A stretch of DNA of 64,000 nucleotides from Paractinoplanes tereljensis (GTDB lineage Bacteria > Actinomycetota > Actinomycetes > Mycobacteriales > Micromonosporaceae), in NCBI RefSeq assembly GCF_016862435.1, contig NZ_BOMY01000039.1:175878-239877 (forward strand). The letters run 5' to 3'. The position numbers were made by a program, and so were the translations under genes. The notes under the pieces are model-generated. The model had not been told where the DNA came from, searched no databases, and saw nothing but the letters and a program-made list of their open reading frames with translations. Below, one piece after another: positions 26,610 through 35,738 of the stretch. Each line of letters starts with the position of its first letter. The first letter of the stretch is position 1.

Positions 26610-29012
26610 TCACGTGCGTTGTGGATGGCCTTGAATCGTCTGGTAAGCCAGGTGCACGGGCGCTGGCCTACTCGTCCGACCGTCCCAAGCAAGTGGGTGG
26701 CCGCACAGGCGAGCGCTCATGGCTCCAAGCTGCACTGCAGTGAAGGCGCCGCGGTCGACGATGACGAACTCGGTGCAAGTCATGGCATGCCAAGGGGTAC
26801 GCATTGTTTTGTTGTCTTCTGAGATTTCGAACCGGGTCTTGCGATGCCCCAGTCTGACGCCGCGGTCGAGAGCTTTGTCGGTTCGCGACCTGTTGATCAG
26901 ATAGAACGTATCGGATGTTGCTCCCGCCAATTGGTAGAGCCGTTCACTTGCTGACACGAGACCATCTCCCGCGTTTGCGCGAGCGGTAAGAGCGCGTACA
27001 GGTTGAGGTAGCTTCCCATCGGTGGGCGCATTAACCCGTACGAGAGATATATCGCGACCCGGCATGGCCAGATGCGGAAGGTCCCCAGCCTTTCTGCTGG
27101 AAAGATTCTTGTTAGTAAGGCCGCGCCAAAGTGGGAATCGCTCGGAGCTGTCGACGTAAATCACGATAGGCATGTCGTCAAAGCGAGTACGGAGCTGCTG
27201 GAGAGCACGTTCGGCGTAGTCCCGGGCTTGAGAGGCTCGCGCGCCTGGATCAGCTTGATCGAAACGGGTGAGATCTGTGGCGTGATGAGCGGTGATTGCG
27301 TTGCTGAGGCTGCTCCATCCGCGTGCGTCAGGGTGATAGCCGAGCATCTGCCAGGGTTGGTCCGACCCATCGGTGACGAGTGCGGCGAGGCTGATCATGC
27401 GTTTGGCTGGTCGGTTCTGTTCGCGGGTGTAGACGCCGACGATGACGCAGGGACCCGGTTGCAGTGGGCGCTCGAAGACGCGTGTCGGGGTCGTGGCGGT
27501 GATGCCGGCTGCGCGGAGGAGGTCTCGGATGGCGCCGTTGGCGGGGTAGTCGGTGGCGTCCGGCTTTCCGGTGGAGGCGGCGTCGAAGAATTGGGTGACG
27601 ATCTGCTTGGCGGCCATCGCTGTGCGGATCTGTGGTTTGGGATCCTCGGCCGAGCTCTTGGTGGCGGCTCTCGATTTGCTGGTCTGCACGAGGGCCATGT
27701 GAGTGCCGGCCGAAGGGCGTTGTGCCGTCGTTGCGTCGATCAGTTCTGCCCGGTTTCGGGGAGGACCCGGTTCCAGGAGCACGTGGTTGGTGGCGCTGAG
27801 GAACTTGATCGTGAGTTTGCCGTCGATCACCGCTGCGGTCGGCGTATCGAGTGCTGCTGGTGTCAGACCAAGGACGTCGGTGAGCGCCTTTTGGGCGCGG
27901 GCGCGTTGGATGTCGTCGGCGTAGACGACTGTTAGGTGCAGTGGTGCGGGCGCCGTACTGATGGTGGCGGACAGGGAGGTTGCGGTCGATGTGGGGGCGG
28001 TTGAGTTGATGTTGCCGATCTTGGTTCTCTGCAGGATGAGGGACTCGGTGCCCAGTCGTTGCGTGGCGTGTTCGAGGAGCGCGTCGAGGAACTTGCGGCC
28101 TGGGCCGGAGGCGATCGGATGGCGATCGGGTGTGGTGGCGTGCCGGGCGCGCAGTCGTGGTTTCGGAGATTGCAAGTCCGCTGGGGTGAAGTGCTCGGGG
28201 ATGCCGTTGATGGTGAACGAGTCAGCGAGTGCGGGCAGCTGTCCGGCGATGAGGTTGAGGTTGCGTTCGCGGTCGTAGCGGTGCTTGGCCACGAGGAGGG
28301 GTCCGTGTCCGTCCGGTGCGATCCAGAGGCTGCGGGCGTTGCCGGGGAAGCCGGTGGTGGAGCTGATGTGGGCGTCGAGATTGAGCAGGATGCCGGGGTA
28401 GCCGGGAAGGGTGATGGGGGTCAGGCTGACGTAGTGGATGCCTTGTTCTGCGCGTGGTTGGTCCACCGGTAGTGGGTGGTCGTAGGCGACGAGGTTGCCG
28501 GTGGTGTCGGGTCGTAGGTTCAGCAGTGTGCCGTCAGGGAGCCGCATTTGACCTTTGAGCAGCTCGATGGTGCTCCAGGTGGCGATGTCGAAGACCCATG
28601 CGGGGATGTCTTGTTGTTTTGCCTCGTCGCCGGGCTGGAGGTACTTGGTGACTTTGATGGTGCGTGATCGGGTCTGGCTGACCATGGGGCCGAGCAGGTT
28701 GTCGAAGGATGCCTGGTAGCGCTGGGCGAGAAGCCGTTCGAAGGTGCTGAAGAGCTTGGCGACGGTCGTGATGGGGATCTTCTTGCGCATGAGGAGCAGG
28801 GCGCCGGGGCCGTCGGTGTTCTTGCGGATCGTGGCGTAGTCCTTTGATACGTAGCGCAGTGCGTCGGTGAGGTCGCGGTAGGGCAGTTGTGCGGGTTCGC
28901 GGGTGTAGCGGCGGGTGAGGTCTTGCCAGGTGTCGTTGACCTCGGCGGTGATGTCGTAGGCGTGGACAGGTCCTGCCATGACGTCGGTGTAGGGAAAGGC
29001 GAGGGTGTGCAT
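26610..29012 (-). CDS. pPIWI-RE family protein (Argonaute/PIWI-like core of a three-gene defence module)
   Basis: An 800-residue protein. Its partners and C-terminal signature identify the pPIWI-RE family, described by comparative genomics as a predicted nucleic-acid-targeting defence module. The N-terminal 350 residues correspond to the family-specific X region, the middle to a MID-like domain (THMALVQTS, then PNGAIRDLLRAAG), and the last 250 to an RNase H/PIWI fold (MPIVIYVDSSE, PGRDISLVRVN, YLINRSRTD). The C-terminal WHAMTCTE at 741-748 carries the Glu, and RDISLVRVN probably the Arg, behind the RE name. It overlaps the helicase stop by 1 nt (TAATG), so translation is coupled. Guide and target are unknown. 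Confidence 0.82.
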   Translation of the reverse strand: MHTLAFPYTDVMAGPVHAYDITAEVNDTWQDLTRRYTREPAQLPYRDLTDALRYVSKDYATIRKNTDGPGALLLMRKKIPITTVAKLFSTFERLLAQRYQASFDNLLGPMVSQTRSRTIKVTKYLQPGDEAKQQDIPAWVFDIATWSTIELLKGQMRLPDGTLLNLRPDTTGNLVAYDHPLPVDQPRAEQGIHYVSLTPITLPGYPGILLNLDAHISSTTGFPGNARSLWIAPDGHGPLLVAKHRYDRERNLNLIAGQLPALADSFTINGIPEHFTPADLQSPKPRLRARHATTPDRHPIASGPGRKFLDALLEHATQRLGTESLILQRTKIGNINSTAPTSTATSLSATISTAPAPLHLTVVYADDIQRARAQKALTDVLGLTPAALDTPTAAVIDGKLTIKFLSATNHVLLEPGPPRNRAELIDATTAQRPSAGTHMALVQTSKSRAATKSSAEDPKPQIRTAMAAKQIVTQFFDAASTGKPDATDYPANGAIRDLLRAAGITATTPTRVFERPLQPGPCVIVGVYTREQNRPAKRMISLAALVTDGSDQPWQMLGYHPDARGWSSLSNAITAHHATDLTRFDQADPGARASQARDYAERALQQLRTRFDDMPIVIYVDSSERFPLWRGLTNKNLSSRKAGDLPHLAMPGRDISLVRVNAPTDGKLPQPVRALTARANAGDGLVSASERLYQLAGATSDTFYLINRSRTDKALDRGVRLGHRKTRFEISEDNKTMRTPWHAMTCTEFVIVDRGAFTAVQLGAMSARLCGHPLAWDGRTSRPAPVHLAYQTIQGHPQRT

Positions 29013-32000
29013 TATCGAGTCCTGTCGCTGATACCGGCGAAAGTGAGGAAGGCGTCAAGGGTGTGGCCGTAGATGGCGGTGACGTGTTCGAGTACGCCGG
29101 TGTCGTACCAGTCCTGGTACAGGGCGCGGATCAGCGTGGGGAAGTCGCTTCCTGGTGCTGCGCCGCCGCGGTGGAAGGCGTTGTCCACCAGGTGCAGGGT
29201 GGTGTCGGTACCGCCTCGGCGAGCTCGGCCAGCGAGTTGAATGAGGTCGGCGAGGATGTCAGCGAAGATCGCGGTCCGGACGTTGGCGGGGAGCCTGCCG
29301 AAGGCTGGGTTGGAGCGGTTGATCTGCTCGAGGTGCTTCGCTGCGGTGTCGTGGCGGTAGTCGAGTTCGCGGCGCGGGTCGGTGCTGGGTTGGCGGTCGC
29401 GGCGGGCGCGGGCGCCGGTGTGGGCGACGAGGGCGGCGGGCTCGTCGATGAGTTTGAGGGGGCGCACGCAAACCCAGATGGAGTCCAGGGCTGAGCGGCG
29501 GCCGACGACGATGTTGAGGCCGCGGGCGACGCGGGCGAAGGGTGAAATCAGTACGTCGCGGCCGGTATCGGGGAAGGTACGTAGGCGTGTTGCGGGTAGT
29601 GCGATGACGTCGTCGGGTATTTGGAGGTGGTGAGCCTGGGCGGCGGGTACGGCGACGGCGATGCGGTTGCGTTGTGCGCCGCCGTTGATGAGTCCGCGTG
29701 CGAGGTCAACGGCTTGTTCGTAGGAGTTGGTGACGAGCAGGACTCGTGCGCGTGAGCGGCGGTCGGGGTCGGGGTGCTGGTGCAGGGTTTCGAGTCGTGG
29801 TTCGAGTAGTTGTTCCCACAAGCCGGCGCCGATGCTGTCGAGCAGTTCGCGTTTGCGGTTGCGTGCGGCGCCGGAGATGGTGATGCCACGGTTCGTGATG
29901 CGGTCGTTGATGGAGGCGTTGCTGACTGTCAGGGGGCCGGTGCCGGTGTTGGCGTCGTCGGGATAGTGGCCGATGACTTGTCCGTAGACGTGATTGGTCG
30001 GGGCGCCGGGCAGGTAGGCCGTGGCCGAGAGGCCGAGGACGATGCGCGGGTGTCCGGTGAGTGCCGCGGCGGTGGTGCTGCCGAGGTCTGCTGTGTAGGC
30101 GTGAGGGTCGCCGGAGAGGATTTCGGCGTTGAGGCGCCGGTCGCTGGGATCGTTGGGGTCGCCGGTCACGGCGAAGCCGAACACTGCTCGCCCCATGGGG
30201 CCTTCCGGGGTGGCCTGCCAGGTGGATCCGCGGTCGAGGGCTGCTTCAACGTCGTCGGCCAGGCGCATGCCGCTGTCTCGCATGAGTGGTAGGAGGTGTT
30301 CGAGTTCGGCGAGACCTTGCTGGAGGTCGCCGAGGAAGGCCCGGCGCAGCAGCAGGTGGGCGGTCTGCAGGTGGTCTAACGGCGGACGTTCGAAGTCGTC
30401 GGCTTCGCTCGTGGTCTCGTTGGTGCTTTCACTCGCGTTGAGTGCGGCGATGGCCACGACGGCGTCGAGGACGTCTTGTCGGCGCTGATCCATGCGGTCG
30501 GCGTCGGGGTGGTCGGAGACGACCAGACGCAGCTGGCGCCGTAGAAGGGACCAGCCTTCGGGCATGACGTCAGGCTCGGTGACGGTGAACAGGGACCGGA
30601 ATTGTTCGAGCTGGTCGTCACTGGGGCGTTCTTCGTTCTCGTCGAGGCCGAAGAGGCGGCAGGCGAGCAGGTTGTCCCAGCGGCGCGGTAGGTGCAGTCG
30701 GGCGTTGCGGAAGCCGAGCGGGTCCTGGGGGTCGATGAAGTTGTTGACGACCGCGGTGAGGTACCGCTCGGAGAGGAATTCTAGGCGGCTGATGGCGCGC
30801 TGGAAGTCGAGCTCGAGGTCTGCCGGCACGTGCCGGGAGTGGACCTGTTCTTTGCGTTGGTCATCGAGCTTGGCCAGGAGCAGGGGCCGGGTCTCGCGGC
30901 TGGCCAGTACGAGGGTGCGTCCCGACAGGGCCACAGCGTGGGCCTGGAAGGCGTCGACCTCATCGATGACGACGACGTCGGCTCGGCGCAGGAGGAACTG
31001 CTGGGCGCTGACGCGGCCGTGTGTCGCGTCGTCGAAGGCGGTGGGAATCGGAACGGAGCCCTGCTGGAAGTACGCGTGGTTGGTAACGATGATCTTGGCT
31101 GTGCCTGCGGCTCGCCGCCAGGGCTCCCATTTTTCGCAGACGCCGATGAGGGGGCAGCGGTGACGGCCGTCTTCGCCGATCCTTTGCAGGTCGGTGCATG
31201 GTTCTTGTCCGGGCTGCCAGGGAGCGCCTTCGTCGTTGGGTAGCAGGCAGGAGTAGCCGAGTTCGTTCCAGGTCCAGCGGGCGCGCGCTGAGTCGGTGGG
31301 GGCGTCGTTGCTGCGGCGTTCGGCGACGTCAATGAGCCGGCGAGATGACAGGAGAGCGGCCACACCATGGTCGAGGTCCAAAGCTTGGAGGTCCGCGCGG
31401 ATGTCGGCGACGAGCTCCAGTGTGCTTTCGACATCGGGGGTGAGAAGCAAGACGGTGTGACCGGCCTGTGCCCAATGTGTCGCCGCCACCCTGGTCAGGA
31501 CGCTTTTGCCGGAGCCTGTCGGGGCGATCATGGTCTGCAGCGGACCGGCCAGCAGGTTCAGCGTGGAGATCGGTTGGCCGCACGGGTCACACAGGTGTCT
31601 GGTGAAGGAGTCCAGGGAATCGGCGAGGCTGAAGGTGTCGTCACCGCTACGACTCTTGTCGATGCGTGAGGCCAGGGCGCGCAGGTCGTCGAGGTCGATT
31701 GTCAGTTGTTGTGGGGCGGCTGCGGGTTGGACGGGGACGGGCGGGTACGAGTTCGTCAAGATCGGGATCCGGTAGGTGTTGCGGCGGAACTCGTCGCGGT
31801 TCGCTCCGGGTAGGAACACTGAGGATGTGTATGTCTCCCCCGGTTCGGCTTGCGGCGGCACCGGCATAGGTGTGGCCGCATTTTCCAATTCTTCGACCGC
31901 CTGAGCGATGAGGTCGTTGACCGGAACGCCGTCGCGTACACGGAGCAGATCCCCCAGTGGGTCGTATCGGGGTGAGCGGTTGTTGCGCATGTGTGCATCG

Positions 32001-32281
32001 AAGCTGATTCGGAAGCCGCCTTCGGTGGCCAGGCGGCGAGGGCGTAGCGCTATCAGCCGGTCGATTGCGGCGAGGTGCTCGGTGGCCAGGTCGTCGCGCC
32101 AGCGTTCCCAGACGCCGAGCTGACCCGAGAGCAGGTAGCGGGCGTCCTGCGGGTCGACGGCAGGACTGCCGTCGTAGGTTTCTCGTGGCAGCAGCATCTC
32201 GGCGAGCCCGAGAGCCAGCCGCAGAGATGGCGTGGTCAGGTGGCGCACGGTGGCGGCACGAGATCGTTGAGGCGTCGTCAC
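29012..32281 (-). CDS. DinG/XPD-like Fe-S helicase of the pPIWI-RE module
   Basis: A 1089-residue superfamily 2 helicase. Walker A is IAPTGSGKS at 252-260 and Walker B is VVVIDEVDAF at about 436-445. Four cysteines between them (344, 362, 376, 382: YSCLLP, EPCTDL, HRCPLIGVCEKW) fit an XPD/DinG-type iron-sulphur cluster. Motif V/VI candidates are VLISPFARVARGLN and LAGRARRGG near the C-terminus. The first 200 residues are family-specific. It starts at GTG 32281, one base after the stop of the nuclease gene, and ends overlapping the pPIWI-RE start. It presumably unwinds duplex targets for the PIWI protein and nuclease. Confidence 0.85.
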   Translation of the reverse strand: MTTPQRSRAATVRHLTTPSLRLALGLAEMLLPRETYDGSPAVDPQDARYLLSGQLGVWERWRDDLATEHLAAIDRLIALRPRRLATEGGFRISFDAHMRNNRSPRYDPLGDLLRVRDGVPVNDLIAQAVEELENAATPMPVPPQAEPGETYTSSVFLPGANRDEFRRNTYRIPILTNSYPPVPVQPAAAPQQLTIDLDDLRALASRIDKSRSGDDTFSLADSLDSFTRHLCDPCGQPISTLNLLAGPLQTMIAPTGSGKSVLTRVAATHWAQAGHTVLLLTPDVESTLELVADIRADLQALDLDHGVAALLSSRRLIDVAERRSNDAPTDSARARWTWNELGYSCLLPNDEGAPWQPGQEPCTDLQRIGEDGRHRCPLIGVCEKWEPWRRAAGTAKIIVTNHAYFQQGSVPIPTAFDDATHGRVSAQQFLLRRADVVVIDEVDAFQAHAVALSGRTLVLASRETRPLLLAKLDDQRKEQVHSRHVPADLELDFQRAISRLEFLSERYLTAVVNNFIDPQDPLGFRNARLHLPRRWDNLLACRLFGLDENEERPSDDQLEQFRSLFTVTEPDVMPEGWSLLRRQLRLVVSDHPDADRMDQRRQDVLDAVVAIAALNASESTNETTSEADDFERPPLDHLQTAHLLLRRAFLGDLQQGLAELEHLLPLMRDSGMRLADDVEAALDRGSTWQATPEGPMGRAVFGFAVTGDPNDPSDRRLNAEILSGDPHAYTADLGSTTAAALTGHPRIVLGLSATAYLPGAPTNHVYGQVIGHYPDDANTGTGPLTVSNASINDRITNRGITISGAARNRKRELLDSIGAGLWEQLLEPRLETLHQHPDPDRRSRARVLLVTNSYEQAVDLARGLINGGAQRNRIAVAVPAAQAHHLQIPDDVIALPATRLRTFPDTGRDVLISPFARVARGLNIVVGRRSALDSIWVCVRPLKLIDEPAALVAHTGARARRDRQPSTDPRRELDYRHDTAAKHLEQINRSNPAFGRLPANVRTAIFADILADLIQLAGRARRGGTDTTLHLVDNAFHRGGAAPGSDFPTLIRALYQDWYDTGVLEHVTAIYGHTLDAFLTFAGISDRTR

Positions 32282-32282
32282 G

Positions 32283-33449
32283 TCAGGCGGCTTTCTGGAC
32301 GAGTTTGAGGAAGCTGGAAGAGGTGTACGCGATTCGCCGGCGGGTGTTGAGGCCGGCTCGGAGTCTCTCGTTGAGCACTTGGAGCTGATCGGCGCGATGG
32401 TCGGGTACGACGATCAGTAGGTCGGAGTCGGTCAGAGTTCCGCGCTTGAGAAGTTCGTTGGCCAGTCGGGCGGCGTCGGCGTAGTCCTTGACGTCGACCC
32501 GCCATGGCTTCCGGCGCGATGCTGCGCTGACGTGCAGGTCGTACCGGTCGGTGTAGGGCCACAGGGTTGCCGTGACACCGGGGATCTGCTCGAGTAGCTG
32601 GTGCAGACGGACTTCTTCGCAGCCTGGGATCGTGGAGTAGCGCCACACCGGTTGCACTAGGCAGGCATGCCCATCGACCGGAGCTGCGGTGATGATCCCC
32701 GGTCCGCCGAGGTCGGCAGCCCGCGCCTTATTCCAGGCGCCGACACTAGGCAGACGCCGACGGGACAGGCGCACGGTCACAGCACCTACCGCCTTGGCAT
32801 GAGGCGGGTACATGCAGGACACCCTGCCGAGTTGGAAGCGCATCGGGTAGCGGCAGACAGGGCAGCCGAACCAATACTTCTCCCCTTCGTGGGCGAATTG
32901 TGCGTGGCCGGGGATTTCAATGACCAGGCCTTCTCGGGGTAGGCCTGCGAGTTTGATCGCGTCGATGACGTCTGACATCTCACCTGCGGAATTGTCGATC
33001 ACAGTCCGTCGCGCGTTTCGGTAGCCGGCTTCGCTGCCGGTCGCCAGCAGCTGACCGTAGAGCCAGCCCTGGACCTTCTCGGCGCTCAGGCGCGGCATAG
33101 ACCAGGAGGCGACATCGGTAGCCGATAGCGAAGGAGCCAGATTCTCCATGAGCAGGTCCGCGGCGGTTGCGCTGAGTCGCCCGTCCTCGACGAGGGCGGC
33201 ATCGTCGCAGGGCTGTCGCAGTGATGGTGGGAGCAGCTCGGCCAGTGGGCCGGTGAGCCTGTCGACGAAGGCGGCCAGCGGCAGAAAGGGTTCTCCGTGA
33301 GCCAAGTGGGCCAGGGCAACGGGACCATGTAGCTCTGCCATCATGCGCCAGCGTGCACCGATCGATTCGGGCTGCATCCAGAGACTTGCTGCCTGAGTCA
33401 CGGCGGTCACGGTCTCATCGCGACCGAACCGGCGCGCGGCTTCCATCAT
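32283..33449 (-). CDS. PD-(D/E)XK nuclease subunit of the pPIWI-RE module
   Basis: A 388-residue protein with three parts. A helical region (1-180) corresponds to the pPIWI-RE Y-type domain. A zinc ribbon is formed by C196, C199 and C212, with His217 as a possible fourth ligand (CPVC ... SCMYPPH). The C-terminal restriction-endonuclease fold (about 270-388) has E278/E279 in the first helix, D304 (RYDLHV) and the core V-D319-V-K321 (WRVDVKDY). It is the first gene of the three-gene operon and begins at ATG 33449 with GGAG upstream. It is the probable DNA-cleaving effector. Confidence 0.82.
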   Translation of the reverse strand: MMEAARRFGRDETVTAVTQAASLWMQPESIGARWRMMAELHGPVALAHLAHGEPFLPLAAFVDRLTGPLAELLPPSLRQPCDDAALVEDGRLSATAADLLMENLAPSLSATDVASWSMPRLSAEKVQGWLYGQLLATGSEAGYRNARRTVIDNSAGEMSDVIDAIKLAGLPREGLVIEIPGHAQFAHEGEKYWFGCPVCRYPMRFQLGRVSCMYPPHAKAVGAVTVRLSRRRLPSVGAWNKARAADLGGPGIITAAPVDGHACLVQPVWRYSTIPGCEEVRLHQLLEQIPGVTATLWPYTDRYDLHVSAASRRKPWRVDVKDYADAARLANELLKRGTLTDSDLLIVVPDHRADQLQVLNERLRAGLNTRRRIAYTSSSFLKLVQKAA

Positions 33450-33592
33450 GAAGGCTCCTCATCTACGACGGGTGAAGGGTGCTAGATCAACGCGACGAGT
33501 GATCGGACACGGCGTGCGATGCCGACCCGGGGAGTCAACTACCGACCTGATCGGCCGTCACTCAGCCCAAGCTGACGGTGTACCGCAAAAAA

Positions 33593-33610
33593 CTAAAGCA
33601 TGAGTGCTAG
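33593..33610. promoter_or_regulatory. Imperfect palindrome in the divergent promoter region
   Basis: CTAAAGCATGAGTGCTAG contains AGCA-TGAG-TGCT flanked by CTA/AG. It lies between the divergent pPIWI-RE operon (start 33449) and the gene starting at 33645. It is a candidate operator for the XRE-ImmA protein or another regulator of the island. The 195-bp intergenic region holds nothing else I can name. Confidence 0.3.
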
Positions 33611-33644
33611 GATTTTGCACGCAGCTAAAGAGAAGGAGATTTCG

Positions 33645-34427
33645 GTGGCGAAGGCGCAGCCGGCCCGATGGGCCGTGTCGAGATTTGGCCGTGACGTTGC
33701 GACGCAGCTCATGCACGCCATTCCCGCTGCCATCAACACCGCGGTCGGCCGGCAGATGGACGGCCACCAAACCGTGAAGCTACGAACCCGCCACGCCTTC
33801 GGCGGTGCATGGCCAGCGCGCTACGAAGAACTCGCAGAACACCTACGCGACGTACCGGGCTGCCAGATCGTCAGACCATCTGGCATGAGCTTCGAGATTG
33901 CCCTGGTCAACAACATCGCCCTGTTGCCGGTCGAGTACGCCAAGGACCTCAAGACTGCACACGACAGCCCCCGCGCGCTGAGAGCGATCAACAAGACAAC
34001 CCTGGAACTCGCCAAGCAGTTCGGACCGGCACCGACCAACGTCCAGCTCACCCTCGACTCGACCGACGCACAGCCGGAGCAACCGCATACGGACATCCTT
34101 CGCGGCCTGGAACCAGACGGTATCGTGATCATTTACTACGCCGCCCACGAGCGGCAGGGCCTGCTCAACATCGGATGGGGGGAGATCAGCGTGAACGCCG
34201 ACGGCATACCCCAATGGGTGACCTCGCAGCCACTGCAAGTTCCCTCCGCTCCGGCCATCACCGGCTTGCGCGTGCTGGTCGATCCTTCCGCAGCACGGTC
34301 CGCGCCGCGCTTCGATCAAGCACGGCTTGACAGTCCCACGTTGAGACCGCGTACCCCAGGCCAGCAGGTCGCCCCACCTGGCGACCAACCACATGCCGAG
34401 CAGCCGCGACACCATGCGCAAGACTGA
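33645..34427 (+). CDS. Protein of unknown function paired with the XRE-ImmA gene
   Basis: A 260-residue protein. GTG 33645 is chosen because AGAAGGAG lies seven bases upstream; an ATG at 33600 has no ribosome site. The N-terminal half is helical and basic (WAVSRFGRDVATQLMHAI). The centre has GCQIVRPSGMSFEIALVNN, then IALLPVEYAKD, and a beta pattern ILRGLEPDGIVIIYYAAHE then LNIGWGEISVN. The C-terminal 60 residues are Pro/Arg/Gln-rich and probably disordered. Its 3' end overlaps the XRE-ImmA gene. It faces away from the pPIWI-RE operon. No family was recognised; it may be the partner or the protease substrate of the next protein (inference). Confidence 0.72.
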   Translation: MAKAQPARWAVSRFGRDVATQLMHAIPAAINTAVGRQMDGHQTVKLRTRHAFGGAWPARYEELAEHLRDVPGCQIVRPSGMSFEIALVNNIALLPVEYAKDLKTAHDSPRALRAINKTTLELAKQFGPAPTNVQLTLDSTDAQPEQPHTDILRGLEPDGIVIIYYAAHERQGLLNIGWGEISVNADGIPQWVTSQPLQVPSAPAITGLRVLVDPSAARSAPRFDQARLDSPTLRPRTPGQQVAPPGDQPHAEQPRHHAQD

Positions 34428-35682
34428 CGAACCTGACGCCCTGTTTCCTGCGACGAGCGTCACGCCGACGTCATCCGGCGGGTCGCCGACCGCCGTCTCC
34501 AGGAACTTCGACCCAGCGCGACTCACTCAGGCACGACAGCTTGCGGGCCTAACCAAAAAACAGGTCGCCGACCTTGTCGGCGTCAGCGCAGCAGCTATCG
34601 GACAGTACGAGTCCGGGACCCGACCCGGACCCGACGTCCTCACCGCACTCGCGGAGCAGCTCGGCTACCCGACGACGTTCTTCCAGATCGGACGTCCATA
34701 CGCGCGTCTCGACTCGTCGGCGGCGCACTTTCGGCACCTGCGAGAAACCCGCGCCTACCAGCGCGCTAAGGCCGTCTCCTTCACTGAGCAGATGTGGGAA
34801 CTCACCTACGCCCTCGAGCAGCGCGTGGAGCTGCCGCACATCGACCTACCAGGGTTCGCCGGCGGCGAGATCACACCGGGCTCAAGCCTGCCGGCAGACC
34901 CCGTTCAGGCCGCGCGTGCGCTACGCCAGCATTGGAAGCTCGGCTCCGGTCCGGTGTCGCACCTGTCACGCACACTGGAGATCCGGGGAATCGTCGTCGT
35001 CCATGCCCCGGCTGACGGCGACTTCAAGACGGTCGACGCGTTCTCCACATCGCGGCTTCCCCGGCCGTTCGTCATCGTCAGCCGCGACCGCACCACCGAT
35101 GTCTACCGGCACCGATTCACCACCGCGCATGAACTCGGCCACCTCGTGCTGCACTCAGATGCGCTCCCGGGCGACACGCAACACGAACGTGAAGCCGACG
35201 CATTCGCCGCGGAATTCTTGACCCCCCGTGACAGCATCGTGCCCGAGCTGCCCACACGTATCGACCTCGCCGCGTTCGCCGAGTTGCAGCGAACGTGGGG
35301 CGCCTCCATGCAAAGTCTTATCTACCGGTGCCGCGAGGTGGGTCTGTTCTCAGACACCACCGCCACCCGTGCATACCAGCGCCTCAATACGGCCAAGTCC
35401 AAGCCCGAACCCGTCGAGGGCTTCCCCGGAGAGCAACCCACCCTTCTACGGAAGGCCTTCGACCTCGCCTCCGACTACGGCCTGAGCATCGTTGAACTTG
35501 CCGATGAACTGCACTGGCCCCTCCCCCGTCTGCGACTGATTCTGGGGATGCAAGATCACCGGCCGGCCCTTGATGTCATCCGCGGGGGTAGGCACGATAC
35601 GACAGATGGACCAACCGGTCCCCAGTCGTCGGCACGACGCCTTGCCGTCGCGTCAGGGCAGGACGGCGCTTCGCGGGATTAG
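34393..35682 (+). CDS. XRE helix-turn-helix plus ImmA/IrrE zinc-peptidase protein
   Basis: A 429-residue fusion. An HTH of Cro/CI type lies at about 46-100 (QARQLAGLTKKQVADLVGVS, AAIGQYESGTRPGPDVL). An ImmA/IrrE-type metallopeptidase domain (about 165-300) contains the zinc motif TTAHELGHLVLH and the downstream Glu helix HEREADAFAAEFLTP. The last 100 residues may add a second small helical domain. Such proteins cleave or control repressors of mobile elements and sense stress. It overlaps the preceding gene by 35 bp at the first ATG (34393); the ATG at 34414 is an alternative. Context suggests control of this defence region. Confidence 0.88.
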   Translation: MPSSRDTMRKTDEPDALFPATSVTPTSSGGSPTAVSRNFDPARLTQARQLAGLTKKQVADLVGVSAAAIGQYESGTRPGPDVLTALAEQLGYPTTFFQIGRPYARLDSSAAHFRHLRETRAYQRAKAVSFTEQMWELTYALEQRVELPHIDLPGFAGGEITPGSSLPADPVQAARALRQHWKLGSGPVSHLSRTLEIRGIVVVHAPADGDFKTVDAFSTSRLPRPFVIVSRDRTTDVYRHRFTTAHELGHLVLHSDALPGDTQHEREADAFAAEFLTPRDSIVPELPTRIDLAAFAELQRTWGASMQSLIYRCREVGLFSDTTATRAYQRLNTAKSKPEPVEGFPGEQPTLLRKAFDLASDYGLSIVELADELHWPLPRLRLILGMQDHRPALDVIRGGRHDTTDGPTGPQSSARRLAVASGQDGASRD

Positions 35683-35738
35683 CCCCAAGACGAGATCGAG
35701 CTGGCTCACTTCCGGACAGACTTGAAGACGGAGTCGTC

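Noticed and set aside
26468..26692. Possible 74-codon reverse ORF after the pPIWI-RE gene
   Set aside because: It overlaps the end of the pPIWI-RE frame by over 80 bp, has no ribosome site and no family; kept out for lack of support.
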